From Variovorax beijingensis (lineage in GTDB: Bacteria; Pseudomonadota; Gammaproteobacteria; Burkholderiales; Burkholderiaceae_C), in contig NZ_VIVL01000004.1 in NCBI RefSeq assembly GCF_007828835.1, positions 372,001 through 436,000 on the forward strand: a stretch of DNA of 64,000 nucleotides. Direction: 5' to 3'. The notes under the pieces were generated by a model, which had not been told where the DNA came from, did not search any database, and worked only from the letters and a program-made list of their open reading frames with translations. The translations under genes were made by a program, and so were the position numbers. Shown in pieces: positions 11,914 through 21,319 of the stretch (the stretch's first letter is position 1; each line of letters begins with the position of its first letter).

Positions 11914-11950
11914 AAGAAAAAAAGGGCAGCGCGGTAAACCGGGCTGCCCT
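11914..11950 (-). terminator. Intrinsic terminator after rpmE2
   Basis: On the minus strand an AGGGCAGC/GCTGCCCT stem (11923-11930 with 11943-11950), extended by CGG/CCG around a four-base loop, is followed by a run of seven T. It lies directly downstream of rpmE2 and 29 bases before the next minus-strand gene. Confidence 0.85.
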
Positions 11951-11969
11951 CGATGCGAAAGCGCGTGCT

Positions 11970-12239
11970 TTACTTGGAAGCAGCGCCGGTGGTCTTGCCG
12001 AAGCGGTTGCGGAACTTCTCGACGCGACCGCCCATGTTGTCGACCGACTTTTGCGTGCCCGTGTAGAACGGATGCGATTCGCTCGTGGTGTCGAGCTTGA
12101 ACAGCGGCAGCTCGCGGCCGTCGTCGGTCTTGCCCATTTCCTTGGTGTTCGCGCACGAACGGGTCACGAACTTGAAGCCGTTCGACATGTCGACGAACAG
12201 GATTTCGCGGTAGTTCGGGTGGATGCCTTCTTTTGCCAT
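11970..12239 (-). CDS. rpmE2: 50S ribosomal protein L31, type B (zinc-free)
   Basis: This is a ribosomal large-subunit protein at the subunit interface. The 89-aa sequence starts MAKEGIHPNYREILFVD and contains the type B motif SHPFYTGTQK. It lacks the CxxC zinc ligands of type A L31, having only a single cysteine (SCANT). It ends in its own intrinsic terminator. Type B paralogues are often induced under zinc limitation, but in Burkholderiales it is commonly the housekeeping copy, and no Zur-like site is obvious upstream. Confidence 0.95.
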   Translation of the reverse strand: MAKEGIHPNYREILFVDMSNGFKFVTRSCANTKEMGKTDDGRELPLFKLDTTSESHPFYTGTQKSVDNMGGRVEKFRNRFGKTTGAASK

Positions 12240-12397
12240 GGTCTTTCCTTTGGGGTCGATGCGAGAGCCACAAGCGCGCCCAAGGGGACACGCCGTTCCG
12301 GGGAGGGAAATCGCAGGGCAAGACGCCCGGCTGCACTTTTCGCGGAGCCGCCGATTATCGCATACTGTCCCGATTTGAGCGAAGGACGGCCCTCCAG

Positions 12398-13471
12398 ATG
12401 ACCTCCAGAACCCTGCGCGCCGGCCTCGTCGGCTATGGCTTTGCCGGCCAGACCTTCCATGCGCCGGTGCTTTCGGCCGTGCCGGGGCTCGAACTGGCGG
12501 CCGTGGCGAGCTCCCGCCCGCACAAGGTCCACGCCGACTGGCCCGGCGTGGCCGTGGTGCCCGATGCGGCCGCGCTCGTGGGCCGGCCGGACATCGACCT
12601 GGTGGTGGTGGCGACCCCCAACGCCCAGCACCATCCGGTGGCCAAGGCCGCCCTGGAGGCCGGCAAGCACGTGGTGGTGGACAAGCCGTTCACGCTCGAC
12701 GTGGCCGAGGCCAGAGAGCTCGAATTGTTGGCTCGGCGCAACAATCGCCTGCTGGCGGTCTATCAGAACCGGCGCTTCGATGCCGATTTCCTCACGCTCA
12801 AGGACGTGCTGGCGAGCGGAGAACTCGGCCGGCTCGTGTACCTGGAATCGCACTTCGACCGCTTCCGCCCCGAGGTGCGCGACCGCTGGCGCGAACAGAA
12901 GGTGCCGGGCGCGGGCCTCTGGGTCGACCTGGGCTCCCATCTGGCCGACCAGGCGGTCCAGCTGTTCGGAACGCCCGACACGCTGCAGCTCGACACCGCG
13001 GCCTTGCGCGAGGGCGCGCAGGTCGAGGACTATTTCCACGCCGTGCTGCGCTATGAAAGCGGCCCGCATGCGCCGCTGCGCGTGGTGCTGCACGCCACCA
13101 CGCTCGCGGCCCATGCCGCGCCGCGCTACATCGTGCACGGCACGCGCGGCAGCTACATCAAGCATGGCGTCGATCCGCAGGAAGACGCGCTGCGCGCCGG
13201 CCAGCGGCCGCCGATGGCGGGGTGGGGCGCCGATCCGAAGGACGGCGAACTCGTGGTGCCCGCCAACGACGGCGGCGAGCCGCAGCGCCGGACCTGGCCC
13301 ACGCGGGCCGGCAACTACGTCGAGTACTACGCCGCAGTGCGCGATGCGATCCTCGGCAACGGCCCGAACCCGGTGCCGCCCGAGCAGGCCGTCGCACTGA
13401 TGGAACTGCTCGACATCGGCCAGCAGAGCGCGGCCGAGGGCCGGGCGATCAGCCTCATCGGTTGCCCATGA
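12398..13471 (+). CDS. Gfo/Idh/MocA family NAD(P)-dependent oxidoreductase
   Basis: This is a cytoplasmic dehydrogenase, probably acting on a sugar or cyclitol. The 357-aa protein opens with a Rossmann nucleotide loop (GLVGYGFAG). It has DKPFTLDVAEA, equivalent to the family EKP motif, at about residue 97, and a C-terminal alpha/beta substrate domain. I chose ATG 12398 because the Rossmann strand begins five residues later; the open frame upstream crosses the rpmE2 leader. The gene ends inside the left edge of a bidirectional terminator shared with rho. Confidence 0.88.
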   Translation: MTSRTLRAGLVGYGFAGQTFHAPVLSAVPGLELAAVASSRPHKVHADWPGVAVVPDAAALVGRPDIDLVVVATPNAQHHPVAKAALEAGKHVVVDKPFTLDVAEARELELLARRNNRLLAVYQNRRFDADFLTLKDVLASGELGRLVYLESHFDRFRPEVRDRWREQKVPGAGLWVDLGSHLADQAVQLFGTPDTLQLDTAALREGAQVEDYFHAVLRYESGPHAPLRVVLHATTLAAHAAPRYIVHGTRGSYIKHGVDPQEDALRAGQRPPMAGWGADPKDGELVVPANDGGEPQRRTWPTRAGNYVEYYAAVRDAILGNGPNPVPPEQAVALMELLDIGQQSAAEGRAISLIGCP

Positions 13472-13508
13472 AAAAAGCGCGTTGGCCCGGGGGCCAACGC
13501 GCTTTTTT
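13471..13508. terminator. Bidirectional intrinsic terminator between oxidoreductase and rho
   Basis: A perfect 18-base inverted repeat (13471-13488 with 13491-13508) carries six A on the left and six T on the right. The stem core GCGCGTTGGCCC is very GC-rich. It can therefore terminate transcription from both converging genes. The first base is the last base of the oxidoreductase stop codon. Confidence 0.93.
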
Positions 13509-13525
13509 TGCGGCGAGCGTGGTGC

Positions 13526-14791
13526 TCAGCCGCCGCGACGCATCATGTCGAAAAATTCGACATTGGTCTTGGTCGCCTTCATGTTCTTGAGCATGAGCTC
13601 CATCGACTCGATCTCGTCCATGTTGTACATGAGCTGGCGCAGGATCCGGGTCTTCTGCAGGATCTCGGGTGCCAGCAGCAGCTCTTCGCGGCGGGTGCCG
13701 CTGCGGTTGAGCTGGATCGAGGGGAACACGCGCTTTTCGTAGAGGCGGCGGTCCAGGTGGATTTCGGAGTTGCCGGTGCCCTTGAACTCTTCGAAGATCA
13801 CTTCGTCCATGCGGCTGCCGGTGTCGATCAGCGCGGTGCCGATGATGGTCAGCGAGCCGCCTTCTTCCACGTTGCGCGCCGCGCCCAGGAAGCGCTTGGG
13901 ACGCTGCAGCGCGTTGGAGTCGACACCGCCGGTCAGCACCTTGCCCGACGAGGGTACGACGTTGTTGTAGGCGCGGGCGAGGCGGGTGATCGAGTCGAGC
14001 AGGATCACCACGTCCTTCTTGAGCTCGACCAGGCGCTTGGCGCGCTCGATCACCATCTCGGCCACGTGCACGTGGCGCGCCGCGGGTTCGTCGAAGGTCG
14101 AGGCAATGACCTCGCCCTTCACGGTGCGCTGCATTTCGGTCACTTCTTCAGGCCGCTCGTCCACCAGCAGCACCATCATGTGCACTTCGGGGTAGTTGGC
14201 GCTGATGGCGTGGGCAATGTGCTGCATCATCACCGTCTTGCCGCTCTTGGGCGGCGCCACCAGCAGGGCGCGCTGGCCCTTGCCGATGGGGGCGATGATG
14301 TCGATGATCCGGCCCGTGATGTTCTCGTCGCTCTTGACGCCGTCGCGTTCCAGCTTCATCTGTTCCTTGGGAAACAGCGGCGTCAGGTTCTCGAACATCA
14401 CCTTGTGCTTGTTCTGCTCGGGCGGACCGTCGTTGACCTTGTCGAGCTTGGTCAGCGCGAAGTAGCGCTCGCCGTCCTTGGGCGTGCGCACTTCGCCTTC
14501 GATCATGTCGCCGGTGTGCAGGTTGAAACGGCGCACCTGGCTCGGCGAGATGTAGATGTCGTCCGTGCTGGCCGTGAAGCTGGTGTCGGGGCTGCGCAGG
14601 AAGCCGAAGCCGTCGGGCAGGATTTCGAGCACGCCGTCGGCAAAGACCTGTTCGCCGGCCTTGGCGCGCTTCTTGATGATCGCGAACATCAGCTCCTGCT
14701 TGCGCATGCGGCCGACGTTTTCGATCTCAAGCGCTTCAGCCTGCTTGAGGACTTCAGACACGTGGAGTGCCTTGAGTTCGTTTAAGTGCAT
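13526..14791 (-). CDS. rho: Transcription termination factor Rho
   Basis: Rho is the hexameric RNA helicase that terminates transcription. The 421-aa protein has the N-terminal Rho_N helical domain ([16 protein letters not shown]), a cold-shock RNA-binding domain ([14 protein letters not shown]) and the RecA-like ATPase with Walker [12 protein letters not shown] and Walker [14 protein letters not shown]. The start at 14791 matches the universal MHLxEL N-terminus; an upstream in-frame ATG at 14863 is not conserved. The gene follows trxA on the same strand with a terminator between them. Confidence 0.97.
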   Translation of the reverse strand: MHLNELKALHVSEVLKQAEALEIENVGRMRKQELMFAIIKKRAKAGEQVFADGVLEILPDGFGFLRSPDTSFTASTDDIYISPSQVRRFNLHTGDMIEGEVRTPKDGERYFALTKLDKVNDGPPEQNKHKVMFENLTPLFPKEQMKLERDGVKSDENITGRIIDIIAPIGKGQRALLVAPPKSGKTVMMQHIAHAISANYPEVHMMVLLVDERPEEVTEMQRTVKGEVIASTFDEPAARHVHVAEMVIERAKRLVELKKDVVILLDSITRLARAYNNVVPSSGKVLTGGVDSNALQRPKRFLGAARNVEEGGSLTIIGTALIDTGSRMDEVIFEEFKGTGNSEIHLDRRLYEKRVFPSIQLNRSGTRREELLLAPEILQKTRILRQLMYNMDEIESMELMLKNMKATKTNVEFFDMMRRGG

Positions 14792-14915
14792 GGAATGACC
14801 CCTTGCGGGGCAATCGATCGGAAAAACGGGGGGAGGTTTGATGTGAGGCGAGAGCTGCCTCACAAACCGGGGAACTCGAACCGGTTACCTCTAAGGGGCC
14901 GGTGATCTGTGGGAG

Positions 14916-14921
14916 ATTATG
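14916..14921 (-). promoter_or_regulatory. Possible -10 element of the rho promoter
   Basis: CATAAT on the minus strand lies just after the trxA terminator, within the roughly 180-base gap between trxA and rho, leaving a leader of about 120 bases before the rho start. I see no good -35. A long leader would suit Rho autoregulation, but no specific element is visible. Confidence 0.35.
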
Positions 14922-14925
14922 ACAG

Positions 14926-14963
14926 CAAAAATCCGTCCGGCCAACGCATTGCGCGCTGGCCGG
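14926..14963 (-). terminator. Terminator after trxA
   Basis: On the minus strand the stem CCGGCCA/TGGCCGG (14957-14963 with 14937-14943), with an internal CGC/GCG pairing, is followed after five bases by five T (14931-14927). It lies 10 bases downstream of the trxA stop codon. Confidence 0.7.
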
Positions 14964-14973
14964 GTGAAATGCC

Positions 14974-15306
14974 TTACGCGAGCTGCTGGTCGATGAAGGC
15001 CGTGAGCTGCGCCTTGCTCATGGCGCCGACCTTGGTGGCGGCCAGCTGGCCGTCCTTGAACAGCATGAGCGTGGGGATGCCGCGGATGCCGAACTTGGCC
15101 GGGATGTCGCGGTTCTCGTCGACGTTGAGCTTGGCGATCTGCAGCTTGCCTTCGTAGGCGGTCGACACTTCGTCCAGGATGGGGGCGATCATCTTGCAGG
15201 GGCCGCACCATTCGGCCCAGTAGTCGACCAGCACGGGCTGGCTGGACTTGAGCACGTCGGCTTCGAAGGAAGAATCGGAGATGTGTTTGATCAGGTCGCT
15301 GGCCAT
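14974..15306 (-). CDS. trxA: Thioredoxin
   Basis: This is the general cytoplasmic disulfide reductase. The 110-aa protein has the active site WCGPC (Cys34, Cys37) and the cis-proline loop [11 protein letters not shown]. The length is standard and there is no signal peptide. It is followed by its own terminator and then rho, the classic trxA-rho order. Confidence 0.97.
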   Translation of the reverse strand: MASDLIKHISDSSFEADVLKSSQPVLVDYWAEWCGPCKMIAPILDEVSTAYEGKLQIAKLNVDENRDIPAKFGIRGIPTLMLFKDGQLAATKVGAMSKAQLTAFIDQQLA

Positions 15307-15464
15307 GTGATGTGTCCTTGTGCGCAGAGAGTTTCGGTGCAGCTAAAGTGCTGGTCATTGTGACAGAAACCAAGGGGTGGGGTGCCATGCGGGAACGCTA
15401 TGGCGCCGATAGCAAAAGCCCTTTGCGCGTTGCGCCTCCACGCCCTCCAACCCCTCGATAGAAC

Positions 15465-18059
15465 ATGAACGAAGGCCACCCCGTCCAGGCCCTGTGGTGC
15501 GACCCCGCCGGCGGCGTCGTCGCGCGCATCGCTGGCGCCATTGCGCAGCACGGGCTGCATGCGGCGCGCACCGTGGTGCTGGTGCCGTATGCGCAATTGA
15601 TGGGTGTGGCCCACGGCATGTGGTCGCGCTGCGGCGGCCCCGGCTTCGCGCCGCGCTTCGAGACCACGCGCAACTGGGCGCGCAGCGCGGGCGGCTTCCT
15701 GCCCACGGGCTACGACATTGCTTTCGACATGGCGCGCGACCTGGTCACGGCCCAGGCGCTGCTGTCGCAGGCCGGCTTTGCCGCCGAACGCTTCGCGCTG
15801 GCCGGGCGTGTGGTCGAGTTGGCCTACCAGCTGGCGCCCCTGGCGGCGGCCGCGCTGCCCGGGGGACGCGGCAGCGAATGGGCGCAGCGCGCGGCCCAGG
15901 TGGCCGATGCGGGCAGCGAGTCGGAATGGTTCCGCATCGAGAGCGCGCTGATCCGCGTCGCGATGGCCTGGGCCGCCAATTCGGGCTATGCCACCGACGT
16001 GCTGCTGCGCGACACGGTGCGTGCGCAGGTCGATGCGCTGATCGTGCTCGAAGGCTTCCAGGCCGATCCACTCACGCAGACACTCTGCAGCCTGTGGGGC
16101 GATCGCGCCATCCATCTCTCGCTGGTGCCCACAAGCCCTGCGGCCGCTACGGCAGCCGCGCATGTCGCCGCCGATCCGGAAGACGAAGCCGAACTGGCGG
16201 CCGCCTGCGTGCTGCGGCACCTGGCCGAAGGCCGCGCGCCGGTGGCACTGATCGCGACCGACCGGGCGCTCACGCGGCGCATCGGCGCGCAGCTGCAGGC
16301 GCAGGGTGTCACGGCGCACGACGAAACCGGCTGGAAGCTTTCCACCACGCGCGCCGCCGCCACCGTGATGAGCGCGCTGCGCGCCTGCGCGCACGACGCC
16401 GGCAGCGACCAGGTGCTCGAATGGCTCAAGAGCGGCGCCGACGGCGATGCGCTCGCCGTACAGGCGCTCGAATCCCGGCTGCGGCGCGAAGGCGTGCGCG
16501 AGTGGTCCGCCTGGTGCGGCCAGGCCGCGCGCAGCGAGAAGCCGCAGGACATCGCGCTGCTGCCTTTCACCGAGGCTGTCGAAGGCCGCCGCATGGACAT
16601 GGCCCGCTCGCGGCCCTTGGCCGACTGGCTGCGCGCCCTGCGCCAACTGCTGGAGGCCGGGGAGCAATGGGAGCCGCTCGCAGCCGACATGGCCGGCGCC
16701 AAGGTGATCGGCGCCTTGTGGCTCGATGCCGATGTCCATGGCGAAGACGACGAATTTCCCGGCGGACGCCACACGCTGGCCGAGTTCACGGCCTGGGTGC
16801 GCGACGTGCTGGAAGACGCGAGCTTCGTGCCGCCCGCCGGCAGCGAGGCGCCACAGGTGGTGGTGCTGCCGCTGCATCAATTGCTGGGCCGCGCATTCGG
16901 CGCCGTGGTCATTCCCGGTTGCGACGACCGGCGCCTGCCCGCATCGCCCGAGCCGCCCGGCAACTGGAGCGCCGCGCAGCGCGCCGAACTGGGCCTGCCC
17001 GCGCGCGAGACGCTCGAGGCCGCGCAACGCTCGGCATGGGCCGCGGCCCTGTGCAATCCGAATTGCGAAGTGCTGTGGCGCCAGTCCGATGCGAGCGGCG
17101 AGCCGGTCCGCCCCAGCCCGCTGGTGCAGGCGCTGCAGCTCGACCACGCCCTGCAAATGATGGCGGACCCGCGCACGCCGCGCGAGGTGGCGCTGCAGCC
17201 GACCGCCTACCCGACGCCGTCGGGGGCGCTGCTGCCATTGCGCAACATCTCCACCAGCGTCTACGAAGACCTGCGCCGCTGTCCCTACCGCTTCTTCGCG
17301 CTGCGGCAACTGGGCCTGCGCAGCGCCGACGAGCTCGATGCCGAGGTCGACAAGCGAGACTTCGGCAACTGGCTGCATGCCGTGCTGGGCCATTTCCATG
17401 AGGCGCTGAAAGAGAAGCCAACCAGCGATGCCGCTGAGCGTGCGGCGTACATCAGCGTGGCGGCCGAGCGCGCCACGCGCGAGTTCGGACTGTCCGATGC
17501 CGAGTTCCTGCCCTTCGCGGCGGCGTGGCCCGCAGTGCGCGACGGCTACCTTCAATGGCTTGCCGGACACGAGGCGAGTGGCGCCGTGTTCGCTGAATCC
17601 GAACCCTGGATGGAACAGCCGCTGGGCAACCTGCAACTGGTCGGCCGGCTCGACCGCATCGACCGCATGCCGGACGGCCAAGCCTTCGTGATCGACTACA
17701 AGACCGAATCGGCCGCGGTGACCAAGGAGCGCGTGAAGGATCCGACCGAGGACACACAGCTCGCCTTCTATGCCGCGCTGGTGGCCGACGACACGCTGCG
17801 CGCGGCCTACGTCAACGTCGGCGAGAAGTCGTCCGGCACGCAGACCGTCGAGCAGCCCGTGGTGGTGGAGGCGCGCGATGCGCTGGTGGCGGGCATCCTC
17901 GACGACTTCACCCGCATTGCCCAGGGCGCGGCGCTGCCGCCGCTGGGGGAGGGCGCAGTCTGCGACTACTGCGCGGCACGCGGGCTTTGCAGAAAAGATT
18001 TCTGGGAGATCGAACAGCCTGTACTTTCGTCTCCGACCGAGGGAGGGCCTGCGAAATGA
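15465..18059 (+). CDS. AddB-like PD-(D/E)XK nuclease of a recombination complex
   Basis: This is probably the nuclease/inactive-helicase subunit that processes DNA double-strand ends together with the next gene product. The 864-aa protein ends in a RecB-type nuclease domain with GRLDRIDRM (Asp730) and VIDYKTES (Asp744, Lys746). The iron-sulfur cluster cysteines typical of AddB are present: Cys606 in RCPYRFF and Cys833, Cys836 and Cys842 in the C-terminal CDYCAARGLC. The N-terminal half is a diverged helicase-like region without Walker A. It is translationally coupled (ATGA) to the helicase gene. AddB is the closest named relative I recognise. Confidence 0.85.
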   Translation: MNEGHPVQALWCDPAGGVVARIAGAIAQHGLHAARTVVLVPYAQLMGVAHGMWSRCGGPGFAPRFETTRNWARSAGGFLPTGYDIAFDMARDLVTAQALLSQAGFAAERFALAGRVVELAYQLAPLAAAALPGGRGSEWAQRAAQVADAGSESEWFRIESALIRVAMAWAANSGYATDVLLRDTVRAQVDALIVLEGFQADPLTQTLCSLWGDRAIHLSLVPTSPAAATAAAHVAADPEDEAELAAACVLRHLAEGRAPVALIATDRALTRRIGAQLQAQGVTAHDETGWKLSTTRAAATVMSALRACAHDAGSDQVLEWLKSGADGDALAVQALESRLRREGVREWSAWCGQAARSEKPQDIALLPFTEAVEGRRMDMARSRPLADWLRALRQLLEAGEQWEPLAADMAGAKVIGALWLDADVHGEDDEFPGGRHTLAEFTAWVRDVLEDASFVPPAGSEAPQVVVLPLHQLLGRAFGAVVIPGCDDRRLPASPEPPGNWSAAQRAELGLPARETLEAAQRSAWAAALCNPNCEVLWRQSDASGEPVRPSPLVQALQLDHALQMMADPRTPREVALQPTAYPTPSGALLPLRNISTSVYEDLRRCPYRFFALRQLGLRSADELDAEVDKRDFGNWLHAVLGHFHEALKEKPTSDAAERAAYISVAAERATREFGLSDAEFLPFAAAWPAVRDGYLQWLAGHEASGAVFAESEPWMEQPLGNLQLVGRLDRIDRMPDGQAFVIDYKTESAAVTKERVKDPTEDTQLAFYAALVADDTLRAAYVNVGEKSSGTQTVEQPVVVEARDALVAGILDDFTRIAQGAALPPLGEGAVCDYCAARGLCRKDFWEIEQPVLSSPTEGGPAK

Positions 18060-21000
18060 ATGGCGCCGCCTACGAACACAACGGCCGGCACGTCACGCGC
18101 GAGGCCTTCTACACCGTCGCCTGCGATCCGCGGCGCTCGGTGGCCGTCGAAGCCTGCGCCGGCGCGGGCAAAACCTGGATGCTGGTGTCGCGCATCCTGC
18201 GCGCGCTGCTCGAAGAGGGCGAGTCCGCCTGCGAGCCGCACGAGATCCTGGCCATCACCTTCACCAAGAAAGCCGCCGGCGAAATGCGCGAGCGGCTCGA
18301 CCACTGGCTCGAGCAGTTCGCCGAGCGCAGCCCCGAGGAGCTGGTGCGCGAACTCGTGATCCGCGGCGTCGAGCCCGATGCCGCGCTGGCCGCCGTGCCG
18401 CGCCTGCAAGGCCTCTACAGGCGCCTGCTCGAAGGCGGCCGGCCGGTGCAGTTCCGCACCTTCCACGCCTGGTTCGCGGGCCTGCTGCGCAACGCGCCGC
18501 TGGCGGTGCTGCGCGAGCTCGGCCTGCCCGCGAACTACGAGCTGCTCGAGGACGATGCCGAGGCGCGCTCGCGCACCTGGCGCCCCTTCTTCGAAGCGGT
18601 GACGGCCGACAAGGAGGCGCTGGCCGACTACTACGCCGTCGTCGCCACCTATGGCCGGTCGCAGACCGCCAAGGCCCTGGGCGAAGCGCTCACACGCCGG
18701 GTCGAGTTCTCGCTGTCCGACCCGGCGTCGGCGGTGCAGCATTTCAGCGCCATGCATCCGTCGCTCGAAGGCCTCGACGAACCGCCCGAAGCACTGCGCG
18801 GCGAGCAGGTCCGGCGCCGCTGGCTGGACCGCGCCGCCGCACTCGGCCGCGAAGCCAACAAGACGCCGCAGAAAGCGGCCGAGGCGATCATCGACGTGTT
18901 CGGCAATGGCGAACCGCCGCAGGAGTCGCTCCCTGCCGCGCTCGCGCATCTGCGCAAGAACTTCTTCGTCGCCACCGAAGACCGGCTCAACAAGAACCTG
19001 CAGAAATACCCCGCCGCGCAAGAAGCCGAGGCCGAGCTCCAGACCCTGTGCGCCGCGCAGGCCCAGCACGCGGCCTGGCTCTACCAACAGCGCATGACGC
19101 GCCTCACGCGCCTTCTGATCTCCGCCTTCGCCGAGGTCAAGCGCGCCCACGGCTGGGTCGACATGAACGACGTGGAACAGGCCGCGCAATTGCTGCTGGG
19201 CCAGTCGGCGCTGTCGGGCTGGGTGCAGGAGCGGCTCGATGCGCGCATCGCGCACCTGCTGATCGACGAGTTCCAGGACACCAATCCGCTGCAGTGGCAG
19301 GCGCTCTACGGCTGGCTCAGCGCCTACACCGGCGCGGGCGGCAAGGCGCCGCGCGTCTTCATCGTGGGCGACCCGAAGCAGAGCATCTACCGCTTCCGCC
19401 GCGCGGAGCCGCAGGTCTTCATCGCCGCGAAGAGATTCGTGCGCGAAGGGCTGGGCGGCGAGCTGCTCAATTGCGACCACACCCACCGCAACGCGCGCGC
19501 GGTGGTCGGCCTGGTCAACCAGTCCATGCTGGCCGCGCAGGACGCCGGCGAGTTCGACGGCTACCGCGCGCACACCACCGAGCGCAGCGACGCGGGCGAT
19601 CTGCTCAAGCTCCCGCCCATCGACCGCGGCGCCCTCGATACCACAGCCGAGGCCGCGCCCGCGGACGACGGCATGCTGCACTGGCGCGACAGCCTCGTCA
19701 CGCCGCGGGTGCTGCCCGAAGAGCAGTTGCTGCAAAAGGAATGCGAGCAGGCCGCGCGCTGGGTCGCGCAGCGCATTGCCGATGGCACGCCGCCGCGCCA
19801 GATCATGGTGCTGGCGCGCCGCCGCAACCGGCTGTCCGCCATGCAGGACGCGCTGCGCCAGCGCCACATTCCCGTGCAGCAGCCCGAGAAGAACGAACTG
19901 CACGACGCCCCCGAAGTGCAGGACGTGGTGGCGTTGATCGATGCGCTGGTGTCGCCCGCGCACGACCTTTCTCTGGCGCGCGCGCTCAAGTCGCCGCTCT
20001 TCGGCATCAGCGACGAGGCGCTGGTGCAGCTGGCGCTGCGCCAGCGCGAGCACTCCTCTTCAAGCTGGTTCGCGCTGATCCAGAAAGGCGAGGGCCTGCC
20101 GGCGGAACTGGCCGAGGCCGGCGCCAGGCTCAGGCAGTGGCAGCGCTGGCTCGCCGCATTGCCGCCGCACGATGCGCTCAGTGCGATCTTTCACGATGGC
20201 GACGTGCTGGCCAGGTTCGGCGCCGCCATGCCTTCGGCCATGCGCCAGAGCGCGCTGGCCAATCTGCGCGGGTTGCTGGCGGCTTCGCTCGAGATCGAGG
20301 GCGCGCGCTTTGCCACGCCCTATGCGCTGGTGCGTGCGCTGCGCGCCGGCGGCGTCAGGGCGCCTTCCGTCGCCGTGCCCGATGCGGTGCAACTGCTCAC
20401 CGTGCACGGTGCCAAGGGCCTGGAAGCCGACACCGTGCTCATGCTCGACTGCGACGCGCCGCCGCCGCGCGCCCAGACCATGGGCGTGCTGGTCGAATGG
20501 AAGGGCAGCGACAGCGCGCCCACGCGCTTCGTGTTCCTGGCAAGCGAAAAAACGCCGCCGGGTTGCGCGGCCACCCTGCTCGAGGAAGAACAGCGCGCGC
20601 GCCATCGCGAGGAGCTCAACGGCCTCTACGTCGCGACCACGCGGGCGCGCGAGCGCCTCGTGCTGTCGTCGGTGCAGCCGGCCCGGGCCAACGAGGGCAG
20701 CTGGTGGTCGCGGCTCGAATCGATGTGCGAGCCCGTTGAAGCCGACGAGCCGCTGCTCGCGCTGCCCGTGGAGACCGGGGCCGGAAGTTTCTCGATGAAG
20801 AAGATGCCCGTCCTCGCATCTGCGGCCAAGGAAGCACCGGCCACCAGGAAAGCCGCAGGCGCTACCGTCGATGCGCGGGCTGCGGCCTTCGGCCAGGCGA
20901 TGCACCGGCTGCTCGAATGGGCCCGGCAGGGCGAGGCGCTGCCGCCTGCGCACGTGCGTGCCGCGGCCCGCGAATTCATGCTCGATGCGCAGCAGGCGCG

Positions 21001-21319
21001 CGGCGCTGCAGTGCTGGCCGAGCGCATCCGCGCGGGCGCCGGCGCCTGGGCGTGGGATGAGCGCATGATCGACTGGCATGGCAACGAAGTGACGCTGGTC
21101 CACGAAGGCGAGACGCTGCGCATCGACCGGCTGGTGCGCGAGCGCGCCAGCGGTGCCTGGTGGATCCTCGACTACAAATCCGCTGCGCGCCCCGAACGGG
21201 ACGCGGAATTGATCGCACAGATGCAGCGCTACCGCGCGGCCGTGCAACATGCCTATCCCGGTGCCTTGGTGCGCGCCGCGTTCCTGACCGGGCAGGGCGA
21301 ACTGGTAACTCTCGAATGA
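18056..21319 (+). CDS. AddA-like UvrD/RecB helicase-nuclease
   Basis: This is the SF1A helicase subunit of the double-strand-break repair pair. The 1087-aa protein has Walker A ACAGAGKT (Lys39), helicase motif Ia ITFTKKAAGEMRERL, motif II LLIDEFQDTNPLQW, motif III VGDPKQSIYRFRRAEP and motif V LLTVHGAKGLEADTV. The C-terminal RecB-like nuclease motif is ILDYKSA, near residue 1043. The start overlaps the AddB-like stop and its stop overlaps the next start, so all three genes appear translationally coupled. No recBCD genes are in the window. Confidence 0.9.
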   Translation: MNGAAYEHNGRHVTREAFYTVACDPRRSVAVEACAGAGKTWMLVSRILRALLEEGESACEPHEILAITFTKKAAGEMRERLDHWLEQFAERSPEELVRELVIRGVEPDAALAAVPRLQGLYRRLLEGGRPVQFRTFHAWFAGLLRNAPLAVLRELGLPANYELLEDDAEARSRTWRPFFEAVTADKEALADYYAVVATYGRSQTAKALGEALTRRVEFSLSDPASAVQHFSAMHPSLEGLDEPPEALRGEQVRRRWLDRAAALGREANKTPQKAAEAIIDVFGNGEPPQESLPAALAHLRKNFFVATEDRLNKNLQKYPAAQEAEAELQTLCAAQAQHAAWLYQQRMTRLTRLLISAFAEVKRAHGWVDMNDVEQAAQLLLGQSALSGWVQERLDARIAHLLIDEFQDTNPLQWQALYGWLSAYTGAGGKAPRVFIVGDPKQSIYRFRRAEPQVFIAAKRFVREGLGGELLNCDHTHRNARAVVGLVNQSMLAAQDAGEFDGYRAHTTERSDAGDLLKLPPIDRGALDTTAEAAPADDGMLHWRDSLVTPRVLPEEQLLQKECEQAARWVAQRIADGTPPRQIMVLARRRNRLSAMQDALRQRHIPVQQPEKNELHDAPEVQDVVALIDALVSPAHDLSLARALKSPLFGISDEALVQLALRQREHSSSSWFALIQKGEGLPAELAEAGARLRQWQRWLAALPPHDALSAIFHDGDVLARFGAAMPSAMRQSALANLRGLLAASLEIEGARFATPYALVRALRAGGVRAPSVAVPDAVQLLTVHGAKGLEADTVLMLDCDAPPPRAQTMGVLVEWKGSDSAPTRFVFLASEKTPPGCAATLLEEEQRARHREELNGLYVATTRARERLVLSSVQPARANEGSWWSRLESMCEPVEADEPLLALPVETGAGSFSMKKMPVLASAAKEAPATRKAAGATVDARAAAFGQAMHRLLEWARQGEALPPAHVRAAAREFMLDAQQARGAAVLAERIRAGAGAWAWDERMIDWHGNEVTLVHEGETLRIDRLVRERASGAWWILDYKSAARPERDAELIAQMQRYRAAVQHAYPGALVRAAFLTGQGELVTLE

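Noticed and set aside
9072..12401. A 1109-codon open frame on the plus strand across the MATE and glycosyltransferase genes
   Set aside because: It is antisense to two clear membrane protein genes and has a His/Gln/Gly/Arg-rich composition typical of shadow frames in GC-rich DNA.
15291..17681. A 796-codon minus-strand frame opposite the AddB-like gene
   Set aside because: It shows low-complexity shadow composition, while the plus strand carries conserved nuclease and iron-sulfur motifs.
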